From Heliocidaris tuberculata (lineage: Eukaryota; Echinodermata; Echinoidea; Camarodonta; Echinometridae), in assembly GCA_025618425.1 (NCBI GenBank), contig CM046835.1, forward strand, positions 13,837,700 through 13,901,699: a stretch of DNA of 64,000 nucleotides, in the 5' to 3' direction. Positions 1 through 10,660 of the stretch are shown here, in pieces. The position numbers were made by a program, and so were the translations under genes. The notes under the pieces are model-generated. The model was given only the letters and a program-made list of their open reading frames with translations. It ran no database searches and had not been told where the DNA came from. Position 1 is the first letter of the stretch, and each line of letters begins with the position of its first letter.

Positions 1-3000
1 CACAGGCATCCCACCAAGATTTATTAAACATTCATCATGTTCACTATTCCTTTGTTTGCTTCGTTTTCACAATAGGTCTGAATAGATAACATAATCATAT
101 ATCACAAAGTACTCTTGTACATTCATTCATGAATTATTAGAATAGATTGTAAAACATTTTTACTTTTTGGGTTTTATTTTCAAAGAGCAAACATATTCAA
201 GATGACGACCTTTTGGGAACTGTTATTCCCGAAGGTTTGGAAATTGAAAAACGTGACCTTAGACAGCTTAATGCACACCTACATTAATGGTACAGCCTTA
301 TGAGAAATGACACCTCGTCAAATACATTCTTATGGGGCAACATTGCCTGTCAAAAGTACCCTGAAGGCATAATGATCTTCCCTCTAGTTGTTTATTGAGA
401 GAATGTTTTATTTCGCTTGGATGTGATTTTCTATCGAATGATGAAGTCGAAGGGTTTGTCGATGTGCTTGCATACATCGGGTTTCGATGCCGGGGGTAAT
501 TTGACGTTAATCTAACGGAATCTCCCGCCAAGAGTTCGCCCATCAAACTCCAGTCGAGGCTCTAAGACACGCTAAGGCAGAATAAGTTTTGACAAGATGA
601 AATGTGCTTATCGAAATGGAACACACGACCTATCCCTGTCTAACGCTGTCTTTATCATACAGCCCAAGGGCTACACCGTATCGTGTTCAGTATATCGATC
701 CGCAATATTCGGTCATATTGATGTTTGATAAGAGGGCATGTCAGGGTGGCGCTGGTTCGCGTTGGTTGGTACGCCACTCACAGGGGCAGGGTATGCATAT
801 TATGGAACAGAAAGGTGGTGATGGGTACGGGGCTTTTTGGCACCCTTGCAAGTTCGAAATTTATAAGATTGAATCTACATGTTAGAGAAATTATGGATCA
901 GAAGAGGATCAATAAACATAACTATATTCATATTTTGTATAGGTGGTATAAGGTAAGGAGAGAGAGAGAGAGAGAGATAGTAAGAGAGATAGCAAGAGAG
1001 ATAGAGAGTCAGAGAGAAGGGGATGGGGCGGCTAAGGGTTGGCACTTCCCCTAAACAATTTGGGGGTTAACTTATCAATATATTTTGGAATACATCGAAA
1101 AAAAGTGGTTACGGGTACGTTCTATCCTATCCCACGGTATATGGAACAGGATAGGCCTCAATGGATGGTGTACCGTACAGATTTGTCATATATAGCAGCG
1201 CAAGAAAATCATTGCAAATTGATCGGCAGACCAATTTGGACTGCGTCCACGTTGAGGCGCCACAGTCAAGACAGTTTGGAAAGTTTCCCTATGTATTTGG
1301 GTTTTGCAATCTCTCATAGGATTGAGGCTTCTTTTCTTTCTTTCTTTCTTTTTTTTTTTTGCATCACCGATAGCCTTCGATCGTTGCATGTTTTAGCCAT
1401 TTTGTAACTTCTCCTATGAAATGTTTTAACTTTGTTAAACTTTCGTCAAACAGGCATCCTTCTTTGATAAAGACTTTTCAGTATATACATGATATTCATA
1501 CAGTTCGGAACCCCCATTCAGGAAGAGAAAATATTGCAAAATGCGAAGGAAAAAGGAAAGAGGGGGGTGAAGAAAGAAACAAAAGAGGAAAAATTATTGT
1601 TGTTGACTTCACTTGTGATATTTACGTAAATACAATACTGGAAAAGATAAAACTTAAACCTTTTACCCAGTGGAACAAAATATTTGAAATCGGATAAATG
1701 GAAGTAAAATGGCGAATTGGGACAAGCCGATTACACTTCTCATTCTGGATCATTTAAAGACATGGCCATTGCCGAAATAAAGAGAGAAACTTGAGTCAGT
1801 CTGAAATACGCGAGTCATTTGTATGTTCCTTTAAGTGGTCAGTCAACTTTCCGTTCAAAGTGTGGAAACATTCGAAAAGAGTAAATATATAAACGCAAAA
1901 CAGAATCCCACTCGTGATATCATGCCCACGCTCCCTTAAAGAGTGAAAAACAGATTTGCATCAAAAGCGCCATAGTCTAGAGCGTCGTACTTATAGGGAT
2001 CGCCAAAAAGACCCCAAAATAAGTTGTTAATTTCAAATACCCGACCTTAATTGGATAAAATATAATTATACAACAACAAATGTACAAAGATCGAAGTGGT
2101 CAACAAACTGAGAAAATCAAACTCTCTAGTGTCGTTTGAAAGCTCCATTGAAGAAGATATATCTAGTTAGTGTTTGTTCTAGAACTGTCAAAGGAAATCA
2201 CCACCCCCAGAAAGCAATCTAAAGTGGTAAGCAATGGCATTCACTAAAACCCCGATTAGTGTCCTAGCGGTTGAATTCAAACTGAAAGGTTTCTTTTTTT
2301 TCTCTCTCTCTCCTCCTCCATCTTAAATTCCAGTCCCATTCACTGCGGCAGATGCGGTGGTCATGGTTATGATTTTCTAGTGTTTATTTAGAGAACACTT
2401 CATTCAGTACAACAGGGTTTAATGGAAAGTGAAGCACAAACACCTTGCTTAGTTGTGACTTCTTGCATCTACTAAAATAATTAGAAATAATTAATATAAT
2501 AATTTAGCAGTGTTTATACAAAAGACATTTCCTTCACCTAAACAAGGAGACAAATAATTGCATTGAACCTCCCTATATAGTTCACTTTATTTTAAGTACA
2601 ATATTTTGCAGCTATTTCCTTTCAAATATTAGCTTATATTAACTAACTCCTGCACTTTAAAGAGAAGAGTTTGTGGTATTATGATAAATGCATGAACTCG
2701 ACTATAGTTTGCTTTAAAAAAATGTATGTTTTTTTTTGTTTGTTTTTTGTGTTTTGTTTTTTTGTTGCACTATCGAAATTTTTAACATTTACATAAAATA
2801 GTAAATGTATATGTATTGCTCTTTAAAATGCAATTTTTGCTACTACCACACTATCTACTTTATTTAGGAACGGTTCTAGTACATTGCTTATAGTGTATAA
2901 GCAAAAAATGATGTTAAAGGGCGACTTTCATATCTAACTTAGATCTCATTATTAATATGTATCTTTTTCCGGCGTGTAATCTTTTGCTTGTGTTTGTGAT

Positions 3001-3220
3001 ACAGAATATCAATAGGACATCATACTACGATGTCATTCTTTCATTGATTGCCACACCCCCCCCCCCTTTTTTTTTTTTTTTTTTAAGTTTCCAAAGTTTT
3101 ACTCCGTCTATCCTATATTTATTCAGATATTTGTTCTCAAACGATCTACATAATAAACTGATTATTTCATTGTTGGTGTTTTTAAGGAGAATTTCACAGG
3201 ACGAAAATGCACGGTTAATG
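1..3220. other. Gene-poor stretch, nothing recognised
   Basis: No coding region, RNA gene or mobile element could be recognised. Short open frames on both strands look like chance frames: they lack recognisable motifs and often run into simple sequence. Visible simple sequence: an AG-rich tract at about 955-1020, a T-run near 1345-1360, a CT tract near 2290-2312, a T/G-rich patch near 2724-2765, and a C-run at 3056-3066 followed directly by a T-run at 3067-3084. Confidence 0.6.
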
Positions 3221-3227
3221 AAGGATA

Positions 3228-3305
3228 AAACACACGTATTGGGTCCAGTTCTGTTTACATTATATGCCTCTCCACTAGAATTTTTGACTGATAAACATAA
3301 CATAA
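3228..3305 (+). pseudogene. Short reverse-transcriptase fragment, partial copy of the LINE just downstream
   Basis: This segment reads as LGPVLFTLYASPLEFLTDKH in one frame. It closely matches the start of the fingers/palm region of the reverse transcriptase at 3459-3545, which has DLVLFTLYTSPLDYLIDKH. The DNA of the two copies is also similar, so this is an internal partial duplication or a second broken copy of the same element. The upstream PQG motif and downstream YADD motif are absent. It is not a functional gene. Confidence 0.6.
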
Positions 3306-3384
3306 CGTTTATCACTGAGATTTGGAATGTGTGGTCAAAGGCTTAATTGGCTTCATTCATACCAAGGAATATAACTCCTTTTTT

Positions 3385-4080
3385 TATACATATCAAGAGG
3401 TACTCATAATGTAGTCATTGAAAATGATCGGTCTTCAAGACATGTATTCACCAAGGGAGTGCCGCAAGGATCCGTATTGGATCTAGTTCTGTTCACATTA
3501 TATACCTCTCCACTAGATTATTTGATTGATAAACATAAAATATTCGAGACGTTTTACGCTGACGATACTGAATTATATATTGCATTGAAACGGTCAAGCC
3601 TTGTAAATGTAATCTCTCAGATAACAAAATGTGTTCAAGCATTCAAAGAATGGTCTCAACAAAACTGCCTCTAGTTAAATTGCAGTGAGAAAGAGTTCCT
3701 TCATGTTTCATCCCGGTTTAAACACACGTCCCCAATCTTCCATTTGGATCTAGATAGAAAGCCAATTGCAGCTGCCGAAACATGTATAAATCTTGGGGTC
3801 ACCTTTAACAATAAGCTTACTTTTGACAATTTTGTCACACAGAAGCTTCCTTTGCACTACACAAAATTGGTAAAATTCGTGATTTTTTCAACAGAAGTAC
3901 AGCAGAACTATCCAAAATTCAGCAGCGCGGCTATTCACACGTATGTAGGAACATGATTCAATATCCCCCGTCTTCATGGTCTTACGCACTTTACATTGGT
4001 TACCAGTCCAGTCTCGCATCAAGTTCAAGATACTGTTATTAGCTTATGAATGTTTTTGTGGACTAGCCCCTTCTTATCTA
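3385..4080 (+). pseudogene. CR1/L2-like non-LTR retrotransposon ORF2 remnant (reverse transcriptase and C-terminal part)
   Basis: Seen: in the frame around 3459-3674 there is a PQGSVL motif followed by the catalytic FYADD box, in the order and spacing of the RVT_1 palm domain of LINE reverse transcriptases. Beyond a stop at 3672-3674 the frame reopens with an INLGVTFNNKLTF segment (3786-3830), a thumb-region motif of this group. After a frameshift comes a QNSAARLFTR segment (about 3920-3950), then RTLHWLPVQSRIKFKILLLA and GLAPSYL (about 3985-4080), the hallmark C-terminal region of CR1/L2-type elements. The endonuclease domain and 5' end are missing. In-frame stops (3672, about 3951) and frameshifts make it inactive. 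The coding sequence stops exactly where a DNA transposon begins at 4081; LINE sequence resumes at 5527. Known of the family: these elements copy themselves by target-primed reverse transcription and are commonly 5'-truncated. The clade (CR1, L2 or a near relative) is an inference. Confidence 0.85.
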
Positions 4081-5524
4081 AGAGTGCGTTTATGCTCACA
4101 TTTTCGGACTAGAATGAACGTTTTGAAAGGCGTCTAGTTCAAAACACGGTTGCGTCCTAACTCATTCTCGTATAATCGCCGATTAAAAACGCCGATCGTA
4201 AACTCACAAAAAGGTGCGTTTTGAATCGGCGTTTCTCCAGAAAGACGGTTTCTGGGGAAGCATTAGCGCACAATCATTGGTAAACGCGTTTATAATGACG
4301 TCATATAAACGTGTTTCCCGTTCACGTGAAAATCCGCGAGCCGCTTGTGCATGCATATATACGATCTCTACAAGTGGATGAGAGCGCGTTGAAAGAGATA
4401 GTTGTGACACGCGCATAATAAGCCTACGCGTACGCGGTCTTTGTTTAAAACATGGCGGATCATGGAGCTCCCAATAGTTCCCTTTCACATACATTCTCTA
4501 TGGGAGGGAACTATTTGAAGCTCCATGAAATGAATGACCAATCAGAAGCGACCTCCAATGTCGCGACTCTCTGTATGTATAGCTCTGAAGTGGATAAAGC
4601 AACGCCCTCTACGTTTGATACGACCGGTCGCCATGTTTGAGCTGGCCGAAAAACACCGCAGCTGTACTGTTTCAATACAATTTTATGCATTTTTAGAATC
4701 AAATAATTCATCACTGTAAAGTCTTTTCCACGAATTAACTGCAAAATCAGCCCCCCCCCCCCAAAAAAAAAAGTGTATCCTTACAAAATCTAAAGGCGAA
4801 TTTAATGTGACAATCAGTATAATGTCTTTTTCAAATAAAAAGTCAAATCACATATATCTGTCGAATAGGAGTACACTGGAATCGTACACAGCAGACGACG
4901 TCGAATTCGCCTTGAGAAAACAAGCATTAAAGCTCATGTACAGTATTGGTAGCAAAAAGGAAATTGGAAAGAAACATGCTAAATATAGTCTCATGTTGTT
5001 CTCCTTGTATCAAAAGATGTCTGTAAGAGACCATTTGGTATTCCATCTATGATTTCTGGTGAATTTCAGTGTAAATATCTGTAAGGAATGCTTGATCACT
5101 GCCATTATGCTAGGACCCTTCCACCCCGACGGCTCCACGTACAGCAATCTTGGGGCTTCGCATAGAGACAGCTTGTGTGCACTGTGTGTAGCCAATCATC
5201 ATTTGTTTTACACGTGTGTGTATAGCATGGTGTACAGCGTATAGCACGTGCTGCCTTTGTTGGGATTTTACGTGCCTGTCCCGGCACATAAATTAGTTTT
5301 TGCCTCTTATTTGTTTAATATCAAACTTTAGGAGGCGAAATCTTCACAGTGTCTTAGTATTGCTAGTATCTTGCTATTTATCAACAAAAAATGAAGAAAT
5401 CTGACGAACAGTTTTTGAGGGCTTGCCAAAACTTTACATGACCTTTAACAGTTCAGATGAGCGTTTTAGATGAGCGTTTTAAAACGCTCATTCTGCCTTC
5501 GCAAAGTAAGCAAAAACGCACCCT
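4081..5524. mobile_element. DNA transposon (about 1.44 kb) with ~65-bp imperfect terminal inverted repeats, inserted in the LINE
   Basis: The left end reads AGAGTGCGTTTATGCTCA and the reverse complement of the right end reads AGGGTGCGTTTTTGCTTA. Similarity continues inward for about 65 bp, including a shared AGAATGARCGTTTT block. Both ends are flanked by TA (4079-4080 and 5525-5526), consistent with a 2-bp TA target duplication; a 3-bp TWA duplication cannot be excluded. LINE sequence lies on both sides, which supports the boundaries. Inside there are more inverted repeats: a hairpin at 4461-4527 and a perfect 22-bp palindrome at 5470-5491. I could not recognise a transposase: the internal frames (4452-4640, 4807-5052, 5059-5244) have no known motif. 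It is probably non-autonomous. Superfamily is uncertain (Tc1/mariner-like or Harbinger/ISL2EU-like). Confidence 0.75.
4461..4527. repeat. Hairpin-forming inverted repeat inside the DNA transposon
   Basis: The 23-bp arms 4461-4483 and 4505-4527 are inverted copies with 21 of 23 positions matching, separated by a 21-bp loop. The arm core is AATAGTTCCCT / AGGGAACTATT. It lies just after an AAAACATGGCGG motif that resembles a translation start, so it would sit at the start of any transcript from this element. Confidence 0.8.
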
Positions 5525-5526
5525 TA

Positions 5527-5738
5527 GAAAAATTAATACAATAGATACGTTTAAGTCTGCCCTTGAAACACACTTATTCCAAATGTTACAAATAAAACAG
5601 ATAAAAGGAACTCAGTAATCTAGTTTCTCTTTGCTTTGCTTTTCTTTTTCTTCCTAAGCACATAGAGACATACTTATGTAATATGATGTGCGCTATACAA
5701 GAATGGTTTATTACTATTATCATTATTATTATGATTAA
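5527..5738 (+). mobile_element. 3' end of the split CR1/L2-like LINE
   Basis: Directly right of the DNA transposon the LINE reading frame resumes as INTIDTFKSALETHLFQM (5530-5585), the usual last residues of CR1/L2-type ORF2 (FK..L.THLF). A short 3' UTR follows. The end is GCGCTATACAAGAA followed by an ATT/ATC-rich microsatellite (about 5709-5738), the typical tail of these elements. About 60 residues expected between the APSYL and FKSAL motifs are missing, so the insertion came with a deletion or fell in an already shortened copy. Confidence 0.8.
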
Positions 5739-5739
5739 G

Positions 5740-7289
5740 TGTACAATAAATTAAAGCATTCCCGTATATTCATACAAACCAATGTTAACTTCAGCGTTAA
5801 AGGATTCACATGCAGCACTTTATATCATTCTCGAAGATATATTCCGTGAACTTGTCAAATTTGTCTCCATAACTTCCAATTTACGTAAGCAACGATTTAT
5901 TTCTAATAAAAATGTTATGTCCTTCCAACTTCGCCTCCTCTTACGGTAAAAATAAGTGTTTATTTTAATACGCTTTCATATTACGAACTCTTGTGCCATT
6001 CGAGACATAAAAGTGTTATTTTTTGCCCAATATTCACAACTATTATACTGGTTAGAATGAATATCTTTAACTAAGCTTCAATATAATGCTCGTATTGACA
6101 TGACTGATGTGGTCTGAAGTCTTTTAGATAGCAACTGATGAAGTCGAAAATGGGTTTTATCTTATTACTCTCAAGGGAATTAAGTTGAATAAGATCTTTG
6201 ATAGACTGGAGTTCGAAATATATTAAATCTTGGGTTTAATGGTGATGACTTAATAGAAAAGGGAAGAATGGCTCTGTCCAAGATACCGCATTATCTTTTA
6301 ACGATCCCCCCGATTAGATCTCATTTACAGGTAAAGTATCTATTAATGAATGGCTGACTTGAAGCGGGAGCATAGGAACAGTACTGTCGATTTGTATTTA
6401 TCAGGTAAGCATTTTGTTAAAATGATTCGGAGAAATAGATCAGTAAACGGGTAGTGAGTTGTTAAGAATATTCTCATCTACTCATTATTTACTGGAATTA
6501 TCGAAAACATCTTAAATCACCTCGAGAGCTGCGTATTCATCCCAGGTCATCTACCCCCACGCTTCTCTTTAAATGCAATATTGGGCAGGGGAGAGGGGGC
6601 AGCTTTTTTAAAAACAGAAATTTCATGAACTTCTAAATATTTTTTTTTTTACAATAGGTTTATATTAAACGTAAGATATTGGAATTCAAGAAACTGAACT
6701 TCCAAATCCGCAAAACCAAAGAGTAGACTAACGGACGAAAGGGGAAAATATGAATCTATCTTCGACCATAAATTTCCAAAATATATTTAGAAATCGGTGA
6801 TATCACACTCCCACCTGCATCTAGATCTTCCCTTTTACATATTAAAATGACGTAATACGTCATAATGATTTTATATCGCGCGACTGATTATCGCAAATTA
6901 TAAAATAATTCTCTCCTTTGAAATATTTATCTTAACTTGGGGACTCTAGGGCTCTACAAGGGTGATCTCTTTAAAGGTTCCCTTCTATGAAATTCTAATT
7001 CTTGTTATTTTGTACATGATACTCATCTAAATTGAAAAATGACATCCGTTTGCAATGAATACGTATCTGAATATTTTTAAAATAATATTTTCCCCACGTA
7101 TTCAGGCCTAAACGAGTCTGCTAAGCTCCGCCCCCTTTTAAACCCCGAATTCTCGTTCTTCGAGCATGATTGACGTGTGACGTCACAAACCGACATCGCC
7201 GGTGCTTGTTTACAATATCTTGTATATATCACGCGTGCAAACTAACTTGCAGTTATATACCACCTCGAAAACCACCTCTAAATCGAAGT
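5740..7289. other. AT-rich spacer; possible left flank of a THAP element
   Basis: No gene was recognised between 5740 and 7289. Near the right side is AAGGGTGATCTCTTTAAA (6958-6975), repeated exactly at 8484-8501. At 7170-7190 a TGTGACGTCACA palindrome (CRE-like) precedes the THAP start codon. It matches an inverted pair of such motifs at about 8302-8322, so 7170-8325 may be the body of one transposon. Confidence 0.4.
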
Positions 7290-7567
7290 ATGCCGCAACG
7301 CTGTGTCTTTGCAGGTTGCAGCAACATCACAAAGGAGGGTGTAAGTCTACATTTATTCCTCAAAGACCCAAATATTAGAAGAAAATGGACCTCAAAAGTG
7401 AAACTAACTCGCGTCAATTGGAAGGGGCCGAGTGACCGCAGTGTCCGTGTGTTCCGAGCACATTTGTGCGGAGGACTTCCTCGATAGTACGGGGCTGCAT
7501 GCGGCGTTTGGCATCAAGAAGAGGCCGTCCCTGAAGCAAGATGCCATCCCCAAAATCAAACTTGATC
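7290..7567 (+). pseudogene. THAP-domain (C2CH zinc finger) fragment with a frameshift
   Basis: What it is: THAP domains are about 80-90 residue C2CH zinc-coordinating DNA-binding modules. They occur in host nuclear proteins and in transposases related to P elements and ISL2EU. Seen: the ATG at 7290 begins MPQRCVFAGCSN, giving the first zinc pair (C5, C10), followed by a conserved-looking tryptophan at residue 33. The frame ends at a stop (7482-7484) just after it should reach the second pair. In the next frame (from about 7442) the sequence continues as VCSEHICAEDFLDSTG, giving the C-x2-H pair and the conserved F, and ends near the DAIPKI segment, the position of the usual AVPTIF-like box. 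A single-base shift near 7441-7450 therefore breaks the domain. No C-terminal transposase was recognised downstream. It is either a decayed transposon first exon or a broken host THAP gene; repeats on both sides favour a transposon. A sequencing error at the shift is also possible. Confidence 0.75.
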
Positions 7568-8173
7568 TACGGTGTCTATTGATCATATATCTATTGATCA
7601 ACTATCACTGTACCTACACTAACTTAGTCTACCGGTACTTATTATTCATAGCAGCACAATGAAAACATGCAAGGTAACAGGAGAGCTAAGGGTTTTCTGG
7701 ATATCAATGTTAGAATTTACTAGAAACAAAACGCTACCACCCCATGCACCAGTAAAACCCTACCCAAGCCCAGGCCAGGCAGGGTCAGCAGGCGAACGAC
7801 CGAACGGCACGGCGTGTACACCTGTGCACGTCGAGCTCACTGCCTCGATCAGCTATCAGCTCAGCCTCATCAGGACTGGGGCATTTTGCAAGCGCAAACA
7901 AGATTCATAATTGGTGGATATGCGTAAATTAAAATTTAATCGGCAATCTAATTATCAAAAGGAATTACTAGTTATAATTCCCAAGTCTCCCGTCGATATC
8001 TTCTCCGTCATTGAAATCAGGGACGTCTCTGTCATATAATCAGAATCCGACATGTCTGGTTCAAACAAATACGGCCGTGCCCCTAATTCCTCTTTTATTT
8101 CTTCTGTCTGAAGAAGATGTTATCGTTCGTTGATATAGGATTAAAAAAAAACTAAAATGAAGGGCAGTAATGG

Positions 8174-8250
8174 CACGAAGTCGGAGCTAGGATCTACACG
8201 AAGTCGAAGCTAGGATCTACACGAAGTCGAAGCTAGGATCTACACGAAGT
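8174..8250. repeat. Tandem repeat, 23-bp unit, just over three copies
   Basis: The unit ACGAAGTCGAAGCTAGGATC plus TAC recurs three times with one base difference in the first copy and then degenerates. It lies between the THAP fragment and the CRE-like palindromes at 8302-8322. Confidence 0.9.
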
Positions 8251-8544
8251 TCAATAGCCTACACACACACTTTCAGCTTGCGTGGAGTCAAGCATTCTGA
8301 GTGTGACGTCACATGACGTCATCGATCGCTGGACCGATTTTCCAAAATTTTTAGGGGCGTTCCCAATTAATTTTTTATTTTCAAGTTTACAGATTAATGA
8401 ATGGAATTCAGGTAAAATGGTTGACAGATCTGGATTCACAGTAGAAAAGTCTACTAATTGAAGTTCCTTTGTAATTCCATAAAAGGGTGATCTCTTTAAA
8501 TGTGGTTCTTCACATTCCTTAAGAGACTGGCTGATAAGTGGCAC
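8251..8544 (-). other. Unassigned 97-codon open frame next to the THAP fragment
   Basis: The minus strand is open from the ATG at 8542-8544 to the window-left side at 8251. The composition looks protein-like (mixed charged and hydrophobic residues, no simple repeat), but no motif was recognised. It covers one of the two 18-bp direct repeats (8484-8501) and the CRE-like palindromes. It could be a fragment of a second transposon gene, or a chance frame. I would not call it a gene without homology. Confidence 0.2.
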
Positions 8545-8637
8545 ACATCATTGCACATTTTCTTGAGAATTTCTTTAGACATCGGAACATTAGTTACCGA
8601 TATTTCCTGATAAACTTGTTTTATTAGCTTTTGTCTA

Positions 8638-8859
8638 CACTCTTATTTCTGCGGAGTCAAATTTGACTCTGAATGGCGTCAGCTAGGAGTCAACTCTATT
8701 CTAAGTTAAAGTGATTCGGATTTCCGAATTAATTTGACTCAAAATGGTGTGCCATCAATTGAGAATCGACTTGATTAGAGTCAAAGTAACTCGGAAAACG
8801 AGTTGACTCCCAGCTGACGCCATTTCCGAGTTAAATTTGGCTCAGCAGAAATAAGAGTG
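8638..8859. mobile_element. MITE, 222 bp, with ~58-bp terminal inverted repeats and TA target duplication
   Basis: The left end starts CACTCTTATTTCTGCGGAG. The reverse complement of the right end starts CACTCTTATTTCTGCTGAG. The match continues to about 58 bp with only a few differences and includes ATGGCGTCAGCT. TA flanks both ends (8636-8637, 8860-8861). The centre contains further inverted motifs, so the whole element can fold into one hairpin. TA duplication and size suggest a Tc1/mariner-derived MITE; there is no coding capacity. Confidence 0.92.
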
Positions 8860-9177
8860 TAGTTGATGCTTCCAACTAGAATTAACGATTAAAGAAAGTA
8901 GATAGCGCTTTCTGGACTGAAGGTGGGGTAAATACTTGTAACATAGAATGGTTTGAACTCAAACTAACCGGATGCAAATATACCCGCTCGGGGACCATAC
9001 AAAGAAGTAAACAATGTTCTTTATCAGAGCTGACGGGATTTTAAAATTACTGCAATAAAGTGAGCTTAAGTATGTTCACCTTCACCTTCATCTAAAAATC
9101 TCATTCGAAATTACAAAGCAACGTCGATTGTCGCCGGTGAATATTATTTTTTTCAAAGAAATCTGGCATGTCTGGTA

Positions 9178-9568
9178 CACTGTAAAAAATAAATGTAAAA
9201 CTACAGGTTTTTGGGCCCTTGAAATTACAAGTTATTGCCGTTATTTCAATTTTACAGTATTTTTCCTGTAAAATAACAGCAAGTTTGTTGGTTTACCGGA
9301 AATCAGCATATATTTACAATCGACCGACATAAAACACTGTTAAAAAACCATTTTCTCATATTTTAACAAGTTACCCTGTTATATTACAAATCGTTTCCAT
9401 GATTCCGTTTTAATTTGTATAGATTTTCCTGTTAGAAATTAAAGTTTTTACTATTTAAGAGAAAAACGGGAACCTGTTATTTTGCATGTACTGTGGAAAA
9501 ACGGGCCTTCCCGGCATCCTGACTGAAAGGAGATTTCCCGTGAAAAAACGGCAAAATTTTTTACAGTG
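9178..9568. mobile_element. MITE of the CACTGTAAAA family, 391 bp, copy 1
   Basis: The left end is CACTGTAAAAAAT and the right end is ATTTTTTACAGTG, flanked by TA (9176-9177 and 9569-9570). The body matches the element at 59064-59414 and the partial one at about 59627-59840, which lie in the opposite orientation. Shared internal blocks include ATAACGGCAATAACTTGTA, CCGGTAAACCAAC and AACAGGGTAACTTGTTAAAA. No coding capacity. Tc1/mariner-like by target site. Confidence 0.92.
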
Positions 9569-9889
9569 TATTAAAGCAAGTAATCCCGCAAGAAGTATAA
9601 TATATGTATTTTCATGAATAAAGACTTGGCGTATTAAAAAAAAAATGCCCAGGCTTTGTATAAAGGGTGTAGACAAGACATACACAAAAGAAGCCTTGTA
9701 TCAATACTTCATACAGTTGGTAATTGTGATCAATTGCCATTACGAAAATGAGGTCTAGAAGTTAAACGGAGAATTTGCTGTAAGTATCGATTGTCCTGAA
9801 AACACCAGACTCTTCGGGGTGCTCAGCCTGTTAGGGGTATTTCCTTGTGAATGGATATTTTGACGTATAGATAAGACGAGACAGAGAGA

Positions 9890-10090
9890 GGGGGAAGAGA
9901 GGAGAGTGGGGGAGAGAGAGGGAGGAAAGAGAGAAGACTGAGGGAGAGAGGAGAGAAAAGAAAGAAAGAAAGAAAGAAAGAAAGAAATAAAGAGAGACAC
10001 GCAGACAGGCAGAGAAGGATAAGATATAGAGAGAAAAGAGAGAAAGGGAGGGAAAGAGACATAGATAGAGGGAGCGAGAGCATTAAGGAG
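9890..10090. repeat. Long GA-rich simple-sequence tract
   Basis: A purine-rich plus strand with (GA)n, GGGA and an (AAAG)n run at about 9958-9985. Open frames on the minus strand (poly-S/L) are its translation and are not genes. Confidence 0.9.
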
Positions 10091-10499
10091 AGGGAAGAGT
10101 CAGGGAGACAGAGAAGAAGAGTTTGGGTAAATTATGTGAGAATAAGGAATGGAAAAGGCAGTCTTGAGGACAGACAGACAGAACATGCAGAAGCGAATGG
10201 CCAGCACAAAATAAAAATTCATTCATTTTATTTCCCCCCTCATGGAATGGAACACCCTACAACATCATGGGATGTATTCAAAAGGGGTTCAATAAATAAT
10301 CATTGTAATAGAAGATAATGGCCGGTAGAGATTTTGAGAAAAGAATAGATGGGTAAAGACCATAGAAAGCAGCTCTGATGTTGTGGATCAAATAGAAGAA
10401 ATGAACAAAAGAGGGTTTACCTACACAGGAGAAAGGTCTGGGTTATAGGAAACGGGACAGATGGAAGGGGAAAAGAAAAGGACAAGAAAAGATGAGAAA

Positions 10500-10660
10500 A
10501 AAAAGATATACAGAGAGGGGTAGCGAGAGAGCGAGAGAGAGAGAGAGGGGGGGGGGGGGAGAGAAGGGGGGCGGGGGACTCGGAAACAAAGAAACATTAG
10601 GATATGAGAGAAATGGTGTGGAGAGATTGGTGGGGTGGGGAGGGGGTAAGCGTGAAAAAG
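10500..10660. repeat. GA/G simple sequence
   Basis: (GA)n at about 10525-10548, a G-run at about 10549-10559, then G-rich imperfect repeats. The stretch 10090-10500 and the stretch 10680-11880 hold no recognisable gene or element. Confidence 0.85.

Noticed and set aside
298..546. 82-codon minus-strand frame
   Set aside because: No motif, no neighbouring exon and no splice or start context.
4452..4640. Possible gene start (AAAACATGGCGG) with a 62-codon frame
   Set aside because: Lies inside the DNA transposon and over a hairpin; no protein motif. It may be a relic of the transposon's own transcript but is not supportable as a gene.
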